A DNA stretch of 12,524 nucleotides, from positions 1 through 12,524 of the forward strand of contig JAUIKZ010000033.1 of assembly GCA_030433125.1 (NCBI GenBank). The letters are read 5' to 3'. Positions 1 through 6,317 of the stretch are shown one piece after another (within the stretch, counting starts at the first letter, position 1; every line of letters starts with the position of its first letter). The DNA is from Alphaproteobacteria bacterium (lineage in GTDB: Bacteria; Pseudomonadota; Alphaproteobacteria; UBA6184). Under the pieces are notes generated by a model. It saw only the letters and a program-made list of their open reading frames with translations. It searched no databases and was not told the DNA's origin. The position numbers were made by a program, and so were the translations under genes.

Positions 1-280
1 GGTGCGCATTTTTATACTGCCCCCCAGCCTGGATGAGCTGCGGAACCGGTTGACTAAACGGAAGTCAGAGGCGAAAGAGATAATTGATGCGCGCATGCAA
101 AAAGCTTCCGATGAAATTAGTCACTGGGCGGAGTATGAATATGTGTTAGTGAATAATAAGCTGCTGGAAACGGCCAGTGCGGTGGCGTCTATTATTCAAG
201 CCGAGCGGCTCAAGCGCCGCCGTATGATTGATTTGCCCGAATTCGTTCAAGACATTCGCTACGGTGATGATGAAGAGTGA
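1..280 (+). CDS. gmk: Guanylate kinase, C-terminal part (gene cut by window start)
   Basis: Phosphorylates GMP to GDP with ATP in the cytosol, an essential step of guanine nucleotide synthesis. The frame is open from the first bases, so about 92 C-terminal residues of a family usually near 200 are present. The visible stretch starts with the family's FILPPS segment and continues with the LID/CORE pattern: EL..RL..R, then ARMQKA..EI, then the EYEYVLVNN strand that matches the conserved YDY(L/I)VNDD of guanylate kinases, then the closing helix IIQAERL. The P-loop and GMP-binding region lie upstream of the window. The tail ends in an acidic GDDEE. The GTG at position 2 is an internal valine codon, not the start. 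Identification is confident; the upstream neighbour is unknown. Confidence 0.9.
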   Translation, partial: VRIFILPPSLDELRNRLTKRKSEAKEIIDARMQKASDEISHWAEYEYVLVNNKLLETASAVASIIQAERLKRRRMIDLPEFVQDIRYGDDEE

Positions 281-326
281 TGTGGTGCCCCCACTGGTGG
301 TAACGAGCACAACGCCTGCCCCCTCT

Positions 327-359
327 GACGTCATTCCCGCGGAGGCGGGAATCCAGTCA
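327..359. repeat. Dispersed hairpin repeat of the ATTCCCGC-N4-GCGGGAAT type
   Basis: In the 147-base spacer between gmk and tilS, arms ATTCCCGC (333-340) and GCGGGAAT (345-352) form a perfect 8-bp stem with loop GGAG. The hairpin is flanked by TGAC (327-330) and GTCA (356-359), which can also pair. The core fits the ATTCCC-N8-GGGAAT pattern known from Neisseria dRS3, and similar short repeats occur in many unrelated genomes. No other copy is visible in the window. No T-run follows, so it is a repeat rather than a clear intrinsic terminator, although the hairpin may still affect mRNA ends. Confidence 0.7.
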
Positions 360-427
360 TATAAGACCGTCCAGCCGTATGAACATGTAAAGCTGCCTGC
401 CCTTTTTTTGGCTTGGAAACCTGCTCT

Positions 428-1396
428 ATGATGATGTTGAAAGTTGACCCGCCGCAGTGGTTGCTTGATAATTTAGCAAGCGCTACCGGAGTCGTTGTAG
501 CCGTGTCAGGCGGCCCGGACAGCATGTATTTGGCGCTGTATTTGAAGGCGGCATTGGCGCCATTGAATATCCCTTTACAGGCAGTACATGTGGATCATAA
601 ACTACGCCCAGAGTCGCGCGATGAGGCTGATCAGGTAGTGAGGTGGTTAGCAGAATATGATATTCCGACGACTGTCTTAACCTGGGAGCATCAACCTTTA
701 AACGCCCGCATTCAGGAACAGGCACGAGAAGCACGTTATCGTTTGCTGTTGGATTACTGTTATAAACACAATATGAACAGGTTATGCACAGCCCACCACG
801 CGGGGGACCAACGCGAGACATTCTTTATGCGGCTCAAAAAAATGTCAGGCCTCAAAGGCTTGTGCGGCATCCAAAAAATAACGCCACTTGACAACATTCA
901 ATTGGTTCGCCCGCTTTTAAATCACTCAAAAAAGCTCATGGTAGATGAGTTAGAAAAGCAAGGAATTCCCTACCTTATCGACGCCTCTAACATAAGCGAC
1001 AAATACGAACGAAACCGCATAAGGCACTTTCTTTCCGATAAGGCAAACGACCCATTTTTGCCTAATGAAGAGGAGCTAAACTACCTTTTAAATAAACTAA
1101 CAACGGCGAAGATGGCACTAGACCAAGGAACCAACGTTGTGGAAAAGCTGTTCATAACTTTCCGGGAACATTACGCTGTTATAGATACCAGATTTATAGA
1201 GCAACCTCAATACTTTCAGGAAGAAATTTTAAGAAAAATGGTTAACCGCTATGGAACGCCACGAAAATACCCCCTCCGCCAAAAAAGTGTGGATGTAGCC
1301 TTATTAAAATTGCAGGGTTCGGCGGCCTTTACGTTGGGGGGGTGTTATTTTAAGCTCGCATCACAAGGATGGGAGGTTCGTAAAGAGCATGCGTAA
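428..1396 (+). CDS. tilS: tRNA(Ile)-lysidine synthetase, compact form
   Basis: Attaches lysine to C34 of the CAU-anticodon tRNA-Ile using ATP, so that it reads AUA. The N-terminal PP-loop ATPase domain is clear: SGGPDS at residues 27-32, then HVDHKLRPES, the ARIQEQAREARYRLL segment, the HHAGDQRETFFMRL block (family HH..DQ.ET...RL), and DASNISDKYERNRIRH, which matches the family's D.SN......R.R.R. I chose the ATG at 428 because GGAA lies 9 bases upstream; an in-frame TTG at 413 would add five residues. At 322 residues it is about 110 shorter than the roughly 430-residue E. coli enzyme, so the C-terminal tRNA-recognition region is reduced, as in other compact TilS proteins. No strong terminator separates it from the sigma-54 promoter downstream. 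Confidence 0.93.
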   Translation: MMMLKVDPPQWLLDNLASATGVVVAVSGGPDSMYLALYLKAALAPLNIPLQAVHVDHKLRPESRDEADQVVRWLAEYDIPTTVLTWEHQPLNARIQEQAREARYRLLLDYCYKHNMNRLCTAHHAGDQRETFFMRLKKMSGLKGLCGIQKITPLDNIQLVRPLLNHSKKLMVDELEKQGIPYLIDASNISDKYERNRIRHFLSDKANDPFLPNEEELNYLLNKLTTAKMALDQGTNVVEKLFITFREHYAVIDTRFIEQPQYFQEEILRKMVNRYGTPRKYPLRQKSVDVALLKLQGSAAFTLGGCYFKLASQGWEVRKEHA

Positions 1397-1468
1397 CCAA
1401 AAACCTGTTCTGTACCCATAACCAAAAAACACAGGCTGTTTTCTCCCCCTGTCTGACAAACGCTTGGG

Positions 1469-1496
1469 GACGGCAAACTCATTCTAATTCGCCGTC
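1469..1496. promoter_or_regulatory. Dyad upstream of the sigma-54 promoter, candidate activator site
   Basis: GACGGCAAA (1469-1477) and TTCGCCGTC (1488-1496) form an inverted repeat matching at 8 of 9 positions, separated by 10 bases. Its centre lies about 83 bases upstream of the start site predicted from the -24/-12 promoter, which suits an NtrC-family enhancer-binding protein. That role is inferred from position and symmetry only. It could instead be a hairpin at the 3' end of tilS, but no T-run follows it. Confidence 0.45.
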
Positions 1497-1539
1497 TCTT
1501 TACCACTTGTTCACTACTTTTTTCTAGGCTGTAGCCAAA

Positions 1540-1555
1540 TGGCACAGAAATTGCA
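1540..1555 (+). promoter_or_regulatory. Sigma-54 (-24/-12) promoter of the flagellar operon
   Basis: TGGCAC (1540-1545), five bases, then TTGCA (1551-1555) is an exact match to the RpoN consensus TGGCAC-N5-TTGC(A/T), with the invariant GG and GC correctly spaced. Transcription should start near 1566, leaving a short leader before the flgI ATG at 1579. Sigma-54 promoters need an ATP-hydrolysing activator, and late flagellar operons in Caulobacter and other bacteria use them. Other TGGCAC occurrences in the window lack the downstream element. Confidence 0.82.
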
Positions 1556-1578
1556 CCATTGCAGTTACGAGGAAAAAC

Positions 1579-2670
1579 ATGAAAAACGTTGTTACAGCAT
1601 TTATAGTATTACTAACCAGTCTCTTCGCCAATGTTCGCGTGAAAGACATTGGTTTTTTTGAGGGAATTCGCGACAACCAACTGGTGGGCTACGGCATCGT
1701 GGTTGGGTTAAATGGCACGGGTGACACCCTCAACAACTCCCCTTTCACCAGTGAAAGCCTGATCAGCATGCTCGAACGCCTGGGGGTCAACACGCGCACC
1801 TACAAGATGGACACCAAAAACGTGGCCGCGGTTATGGTAACCGCAAAGTTGCACGCCTTCGCGCGGCAAGGAACGCACCTGGATGTTCACGTGTCGGCTT
1901 TGGGCAATGCGAAAAGCCTGTTAGGCGGCACGTTATTGGTGACACCTTTGCACGGGGCTGACGGCGAGGTGTATGCCGTGGCGCAGGGGGCGGTGTCTGC
2001 CAGTGGTTTTTCCGCAAGCGGTAAAAAACAAAGTGTCGTTAAAGGGGTGCCCACAAACGGCCGAATCCCCAACGGCGGTATTATTGAAAAAGAAGTGAAG
2101 TACGACATTGGCAAGCTTTCAAAATTAAAGCTAGGCTTGCTTAATCCCGACTTCACCACCGCTCTACGCGTTTCTGAAAAAGTAAATGAAGTCTTCGGAC
2201 GCCCCATCGCACGGGCAGTGGATTCCGCACGCATTAGTGTAGATGTGCCACAAGACTTTAACGGCCGCGTTGTAGAATTTATTACGAGGGTGGAACAACT
2301 GACCGTGCAACCCGACACCCCTGCCCGCGTGGTAGTGGACGACAAGGAAGGTATTGTTGTAATGGGTGAGAATGTGCAAATAAGCCCCGTGGCGGTGTCC
2401 CACGGCAGCTTGAACATTAACATCACCGAGCTGGAAAGCATATCCCAGCCCGGGCCGTTTTCGCAGGGAGACACCCAGCGCACCGAAGCCACGTCTTTGC
2501 AAATTGATGATGGCAGCAACCAAAAGCTGGTGTACATTCCCCGCACCACCACCCTCAAAGACCTTGTGGATGCCTTGAATGCCATAGGCGTGTCGCCGAG
2601 AGACCTAATCTCTATTCTGACAAGCATTAAGGCCGCAGGCGCTCTACAAGCCGAATTGGAGGTAATATAA
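1579..2670 (+). CDS. flgI: Flagellar P-ring protein FlgI
   Basis: Forms the peptidoglycan-associated P-ring, part of the bushing around the flagellar rod, and is secreted by Sec to the periplasm. At 363 residues it has the usual length. Residues 1-17 form a short signal peptide (Lys, then a hydrophobic core ending SLFA), with mature protein probably starting at NVRVKDIG. The family signature follows: DNQLVGYGIVVGLNGTGD (about 32-49). Later hallmarks include MVTA.L..FA..G..LDV.VSALG.A.SL.GGTLL.TPL.GADG.VYAVAQG, the NGRIPNGG segment, and a C-terminal TTLKDLVDALNAIGVSPRDLISIL.....AGAL.AE. The ATG has GAGG six bases upstream. It is the first gene behind the sigma-54 promoter, and its stop overlaps the flgJ start by one base. 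Confidence 0.97.
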   Translation: MKNVVTAFIVLLTSLFANVRVKDIGFFEGIRDNQLVGYGIVVGLNGTGDTLNNSPFTSESLISMLERLGVNTRTYKMDTKNVAAVMVTAKLHAFARQGTHLDVHVSALGNAKSLLGGTLLVTPLHGADGEVYAVAQGAVSASGFSASGKKQSVVKGVPTNGRIPNGGIIEKEVKYDIGKLSKLKLGLLNPDFTTALRVSEKVNEVFGRPIARAVDSARISVDVPQDFNGRVVEFITRVEQLTVQPDTPARVVVDDKEGIVVMGENVQISPVAVSHGSLNINITELESISQPGPFSQGDTQRTEATSLQIDDGSNQKLVYIPRTTTLKDLVDALNAIGVSPRDLISILTSIKAAGALQAELEVI

Positions 2671-2963
2671 TGAGTATCAACGTGACGCAAATGGGTGTTA
2701 TGCCATCTCACGCAGAGATACCCAACGTACAAAAAACAAATGATGAGAAAAAATTATGGGAACAAGCAAAGAAATTTGAAAAGTATTTCGTATCGATGAT
2801 TTTTGATGAGGCCCTAAAAACCTCACAATCACCCGATGCAATAGGGGGCAATGACTTTCAATTTTGGCAGTCACGCTTGGTAAATGACTTTATTGAAAAC
2901 AGCCCACAAGAGTTTGGCATAGCGGAGAATATCTATAAACAAATGTCACAAACATTAAAATAA
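2670..2963 (+). CDS. flgJ: FlgJ-type rod-binding protein (no muramidase domain)
   Basis: A 97-residue protein covering only the rod-binding domain of FlgJ, which caps or scaffolds assembly of the flagellar rod in the periplasm. The family pattern appears from about residue 30: W..AKKFEKYFVSMIFDEALKTS, then GGNDFQFWQSRLVNDF, and a final helix ..GIAENIYKQM. The glucosaminidase domain that enterobacterial FlgJ carries at its C-terminus is absent, as is usual in alphaproteobacteria, where a separate lytic enzyme serves. The ATG overlaps the flgI stop (TAATG), with GGAGG seven bases upstream, so translation is probably coupled. No signal peptide is visible, which suits export by the flagellar apparatus. 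Confidence 0.85.
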   Translation: MSINVTQMGVMPSHAEIPNVQKTNDEKKLWEQAKKFEKYFVSMIFDEALKTSQSPDAIGGNDFQFWQSRLVNDFIENSPQEFGIAENIYKQMSQTLK

Positions 2964-2988
2964 ACACAACCATCAGGAGAAGAGAGAG

Positions 2989-3441
2989 ATGAGAATTCTA
3001 GATAACATTGAGACTAAAGTTAAAAACATTGAAAACTTAACACATGAAGACTTTTTGCAATTAACAGACTATCTAACGGATATTGTGAGTCTGGAAAATG
3101 TAAGCCTGAAATCCTTTGAGATGCAGGAGGTGGCCGAACTGCAACCAGCGAAGGTGCGTGGTTGTTACATCTACTCTAAAATTGTTGAGCAGCTAAAAGA
3201 AACCCACACATTTTGGGACAACATCCCCGAGGCCGAAAAAGAGGAGTTGCGCCAGCGCACAAAAGAGCTTGATGAATACCTTACCCACAATGAGCGTATT
3301 TTAGAAGCGTACATGCAAGCCAATGACATTATCATGAAGCTCTTTAGAAACAACAAAAACGCCAGTGAGTTTGCCCTCTATGATAACGACGGGAATAGCT
3401 ATCATATATCCCATGATTCTATTCAACGTCGAGGCGCCTAA
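2989..3441 (+). CDS. FlgN-like protein, probable export chaperone for FlgK/FlgL
   Basis: A 150-residue, mostly helical, charged protein without a signal peptide or membrane segment. I do not recognise it by a diagnostic motif. The call rests on position (between flgJ and flgK), size and helical heptad-like composition, all typical of FlgN, the cytosolic chaperone that binds the C-termini of FlgK and FlgL and delivers them to the flagellar export gate. The region around residues 35-70 (LENVSLKSFEMQEVAEL, then IVEQLKETHTFW) and the helix at 75-115 resemble FlgN-family proteins in pattern. AGGAG lies nine bases before the ATG. It is followed by flgK after 27 bases. Alternatives are an unrelated flagellar regulator or assembly factor. 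Confidence 0.6.
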   Translation: MRILDNIETKVKNIENLTHEDFLQLTDYLTDIVSLENVSLKSFEMQEVAELQPAKVRGCYIYSKIVEQLKETHTFWDNIPEAEKEELRQRTKELDEYLTHNERILEAYMQANDIIMKLFRNNKNASEFALYDNDGNSYHISHDSIQRRGA

Positions 3442-3455
3442 AAACAACAGTTGTT

Positions 3456-3461
3456 AAGGAG
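3456..3461 (+). promoter_or_regulatory. Ribosome binding site that fixes the flgK start
   Basis: AAGGAG sits seven bases before the ATG at 3469. The frame stays open further upstream to a TTG at 3451, but that codon lies before this site and has none of its own, so 3469 is preferred. The following purine tract (AAGAGAG) is nearly the same as the one before the FlgN-like gene. Confidence 0.8.
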
Positions 3462-3468
3462 AAGAGAG

Positions 3469-5277
3469 ATGTCTAACAATGTTTCGTTGAGCCAAGCCAT
3501 AAATAGTGCCTCCTCAGGCATTAGAACATCGGCAACCGCCATAAAAACCACTATTGATAACATTACGAACACGGCCACCGAGGGCTACTCCCGGCGGATT
3601 CACAAACAAGAAACCATGGCCACAGGAGGGAACACGGCGGGGGTCAGAGCCCTCACCGCGATGCGCGCCGTCCAACCCGAAATTCTGAAGCGCGTGGGCA
3701 TGCAAATGAATGACTTTCACTATAAAGAAACAGGTGATAAGTACTTTAACCAAGTGGAATCTCTTATGGGAGAACTAGGCACCGAAAGCTCATTACACCA
3801 GCGCATGCAAGGGCTAAGCGCCACGTTAATTGCAGCCAGCAACGCCCCCAATTCGGTGATTCAACGGGCGGAGCTTTTAAACCAATCTACAAAAGTGTGC
3901 CACACACTTAACACCACGGCCACAAGCATTCAGAATATTCGCCTTGAGGCCGACAAAGAAATACTCTCAAGTATCGAAACCCTGAATGATCACCTCAGCA
4001 AACTATATGAGCTTAACAAGCAAATCACCCTTGGCACAATGCAAAACGCGGATATCAGCACCCTTGAAGATGCGCGAGATGGTTTAGTAAAAAGCATTTC
4101 GGAGTACATTAACATTGTAACAAACACAGACAAAACGGGGCAAACCCACATCCGCACAGAAAGTGGCGTGGAGCTTGTGGGGTATACCTTAAACACGGTA
4201 AGCTACTCTCCCCTCACCCGCGCGGGGGTAGAAGTGATTGCTGGCGAGAACATTAATGATATTAAGGCTAGCGGCACAAGTATTCAAAAAGCGATCAAAG
4301 GGGGTAAGCTAGGCGCGTTACTTCACATGCGCGATGAATACCTACCCACCATACAGGAACGCCTCGACAACGTGGCTAAAAACCTGCAGCGTGTGATGAA
4401 CAAAGCCCATAACGAGGGGTGTGGCTTTCCCGCGGCTAAAACACTAACAGGCACCACAGAAATAGCTGCCGTTGATCAAGCCACGGCCATTGCCTGGGCC
4501 GCCGGCAGTAAGGTGCGGGTTGCCTTGGTAGATAATGACGGCAAGCTCATTCGCCATAGTGATATTGATTTAAGCGGCAAATCAGCGGAGGATATTAGAA
4601 TAGCGCTGAATGCCATTGATGACCTTGAGGCCACTTGGGATAAGGACACCCTCAAATTAAAAGCCACCAACGGCGCCCGCATTGCCATTGGCACCATTGA
4701 CGGGGAAACGAAACCGACGGTTAATATAAATGGTGACGAGGTAGGTTTTTCGGAATACTTTGGTTTAAACAACATGTTTACCGCATATCCCTCACAAACG
4801 GCAAACGGCCCCAAAGGTTATGCTCAGTCTATTTCTGTTAGAGAAGACATCGCCGAAAACACCTCCCTGTTTGCCTTTGCAAAGCTTAACAGCAGCGCCA
4901 TTTTGCAAGCCGGCGAGGATGCGGTATCTCCCTTTGATAGCCGCAACGCCCAACGGCTTGTGGAAGATTTCATTTCACAGAAACACGAGTTCCCAGCTGG
5001 CGGTAACATTGAATCCCAATACTCCACACTGAGTGAATATGTGGGCACCGTCACCGCCAAGTTCTCGCTAGAGGCCTCTCTTCACCAGAAGGACCTGGAC
5101 GCCTCGAAAGAACTGTTGCAAGCCTTAGAAGCCCGCGAGGCCAGCGCCACAGGTGTAAACCACGAGGAAGAAGCGCACCAACTTATGCTTCATATGTCGG
5201 TGTCGCGGGCCTCTAGCACGGCATTTAAACAAATCAAAGACTTAATTGATGAACTCATTTCAAGTATGGGACGATAA
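3469..5277 (+). CDS. flgK: Flagellar hook-associated protein 1 (FlgK)
   Basis: FlgK forms the first junction layer between hook and filament, exported through the flagellar type III apparatus. The 602-residue length is normal. The N-terminus has the axial-protein pattern SQAINSASSGIRTSATAIKTTIDNI, followed by NTATEGYSRR (about 34-43), matching the NxANxxTPGYSRQ element of hook-associated proteins. The C-terminus closes with SEYVGTVTAKFSLEASL, a GVNHEEEAHQLML segment and a final amphipathic helix, all family hallmarks. The C-terminal consensus GVNLDEEAxNLxxYQQAY is altered to ..HQLMLHMSVSRASS here. The variable middle (about 330-460) matches the FlgK D2/D3 region in position. It lies between the likely chaperone gene and flgL, only two bases before flgL. 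Confidence 0.95.
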   Translation: MSNNVSLSQAINSASSGIRTSATAIKTTIDNITNTATEGYSRRIHKQETMATGGNTAGVRALTAMRAVQPEILKRVGMQMNDFHYKETGDKYFNQVESLMGELGTESSLHQRMQGLSATLIAASNAPNSVIQRAELLNQSTKVCHTLNTTATSIQNIRLEADKEILSSIETLNDHLSKLYELNKQITLGTMQNADISTLEDARDGLVKSISEYINIVTNTDKTGQTHIRTESGVELVGYTLNTVSYSPLTRAGVEVIAGENINDIKASGTSIQKAIKGGKLGALLHMRDEYLPTIQERLDNVAKNLQRVMNKAHNEGCGFPAAKTLTGTTEIAAVDQATAIAWAAGSKVRVALVDNDGKLIRHSDIDLSGKSAEDIRIALNAIDDLEATWDKDTLKLKATNGARIAIGTIDGETKPTVNINGDEVGFSEYFGLNNMFTAYPSQTANGPKGYAQSISVREDIAENTSLFAFAKLNSSAILQAGEDAVSPFDSRNAQRLVEDFISQKHEFPAGGNIESQYSTLSEYVGTVTAKFSLEASLHQKDLDASKELLQALEAREASATGVNHEEEAHQLMLHMSVSRASSTAFKQIKDLIDELISSMGR

Positions 5278-5279
5278 AA

Positions 5280-6191
5280 ATGGAAATTCGCAACTCAACA
5301 TTAAACCACCATATTACACATAGTGACCGGTTAAAAAATGCACGCAGTAAAATTGATGATACCTTACGTAAGATCACTGACGGTAAAGAGGACTTAAGCC
5401 TGCGCAAGGTGGGAACCAACGCCAACTTTTTGATGGACCTGCAAAATCGCATCGCACAAAAAGAAGCCTTTCACAAAAACAGTGGCACCATCAACCTACG
5501 CCTTCAGGCCTATGAATCCTCCTTGGATGCCTTGATGCGCATAGCCGACAAAGCCAAAAGCACCATGATTGCCTTAGCGGGGGAAAACGGTCAGTTTGCA
5601 GGGTTTACGGCGCGCAAGGAATTTGAAGGCAACCTTAGCCAAATTCAAACAGCGCTCAACGCCAACGTGCAGGGCGATTATATTTTTGGGGGCACCCGCA
5701 CCGACCAACATGTGGTTGATATCTCGCGGCTTGAGGGCGCACCGGTAGACGCCACGACGCCCAATTACGATTATTTTCTGGGCAACCATGAAAAAATATC
5801 GGGCCTCATCGATGAACAAGATGGTTTGGAATATGGCCTCGAGGCGGGCGACAGCTCTATTGAAAAACTCATTCGCGCCATAAAACTGGCCTCTTCGGAG
5901 GACATTCCCCAAAACCGACAAAAGCTCGCCCAAGCCCAAGGGCTTATTGATGACGCCTTTAAAGGAATCGTGGCCCTCAATTCGACAGTGGCACAAAACC
6001 AAGTGTATATTGAACAAAAGGTTGAAAACCTGGAACACCAAAAAGACTTCTTACAGGAACACTATAACGAGTTCATTGCCGTGGACCTGGCCGAAGCCTT
6101 AACCTATTTTAGCACATTACAGTCAATATTAAGCGCCTCCTATAGCTCTACCTCAAAAGCTAATGGGCAAGACATTTGGAGCTATATGTAA
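5280..6191 (+). CDS. flgL: Flagellar hook-associated protein 3 (FlgL)
   Basis: FlgL forms the second hook-filament junction layer and adapts the hook to flagellin. At 303 residues it has typical length. The N-terminal helix (residues 1-60) resembles flagellin/FlgL axial domains: LKNARSKIDDTLRKITDGKE, then LQNRIAQKEAF. The central segment NANVQGDYIFGGTRTDQ corresponds to the family's N....G.YLFGGT..... pattern, and the C-terminus (VAQNQVYIEQ..., then ALTYFSTLQSILSASYSS) matches the family's closing axial helix. The ATG follows the flgK stop by two bases, with GGGA eight bases upstream. It is the last gene of the operon; a terminator hairpin starts ten bases after its stop. Confidence 0.94.
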   Translation: MEIRNSTLNHHITHSDRLKNARSKIDDTLRKITDGKEDLSLRKVGTNANFLMDLQNRIAQKEAFHKNSGTINLRLQAYESSLDALMRIADKAKSTMIALAGENGQFAGFTARKEFEGNLSQIQTALNANVQGDYIFGGTRTDQHVVDISRLEGAPVDATTPNYDYFLGNHEKISGLIDEQDGLEYGLEAGDSSIEKLIRAIKLASSEDIPQNRQKLAQAQGLIDDAFKGIVALNSTVAQNQVYIEQKVENLEHQKDFLQEHYNEFIAVDLAEALTYFSTLQSILSASYSSTSKANGQDIWSYM

Positions 6192-6200
6192 AGCACCACA

Positions 6201-6243
6201 TAAACCTGAGGGGCCCATGCCCCTAGGTTTACTATCGTTTTCT
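6201..6243 (+). terminator. Intrinsic terminator of the flagellar operon
   Basis: TAAACCT (6201-6207) pairs with AGGTTTA (6225-6231), and AGGGG (6209-6213) with CCCCT (6220-6224), leaving G6208 bulged and loop CCCATG. The 12-bp GC-rich stem is followed by CTATCGTTTTCTC, a short interrupted T-tract. It separates flgL from the exported-protein gene. Confidence 0.8.
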
Positions 6244-6270
6244 CAACCTACGTACCGAAAAACCCCGTAT

Positions 6271-6298
6271 TTGCAAATCCGTTAAATTTGATTATGAT
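6271..6298 (+). promoter_or_regulatory. Putative sigma-70-type promoter of the exported-protein gene
   Basis: TTGCAA (6271-6276), a 16-base spacer and TATGAT (6293-6298) resemble a housekeeping promoter, directly after the flagellar terminator. The predicted start near 6305 would leave a leader of only about 13 bases, just enough to keep AGGA before the ATG at 6318. The match is moderate and the short leader is a reason for caution. Confidence 0.45.
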
Positions 6299-6317
6299 TA
6301 GTCAAAAGGATATACAA

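Noticed and set aside
483..821. 112-codon minus-strand frame opposite tilS
   Set aside because: It overlaps the conserved PP-loop region of tilS and shows no protein-like pattern.
1394..1428. Direct repeat TAACCAAAAA (1394-1403 and 1419-1428) as a regulatory or iteron-like repeat
   Set aside because: Only two short A-rich copies, with no third unit or associated feature.
1426..1442. AAAACA-CAGGC-TGTTTT as a tilS terminator
   Set aside because: The six-pair stem is almost all A-T and the T-run is part of the stem, so it is too weak to call.
1887..2732. 281-codon open frame on the minus strand opposite flgI
   Set aside because: It lies antisense to a certain gene, has no family pattern and arises from flgI codon composition.
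4030..4050. Other TGGCAC words as sigma-54 promoters
   Set aside because: They lie inside genes and lack TTGC at the required five-base spacing.
5574..6041. 155-codon minus-strand frame opposite flgL
   Set aside because: Antisense shadow of a well-supported gene, with no motif and no separate context.
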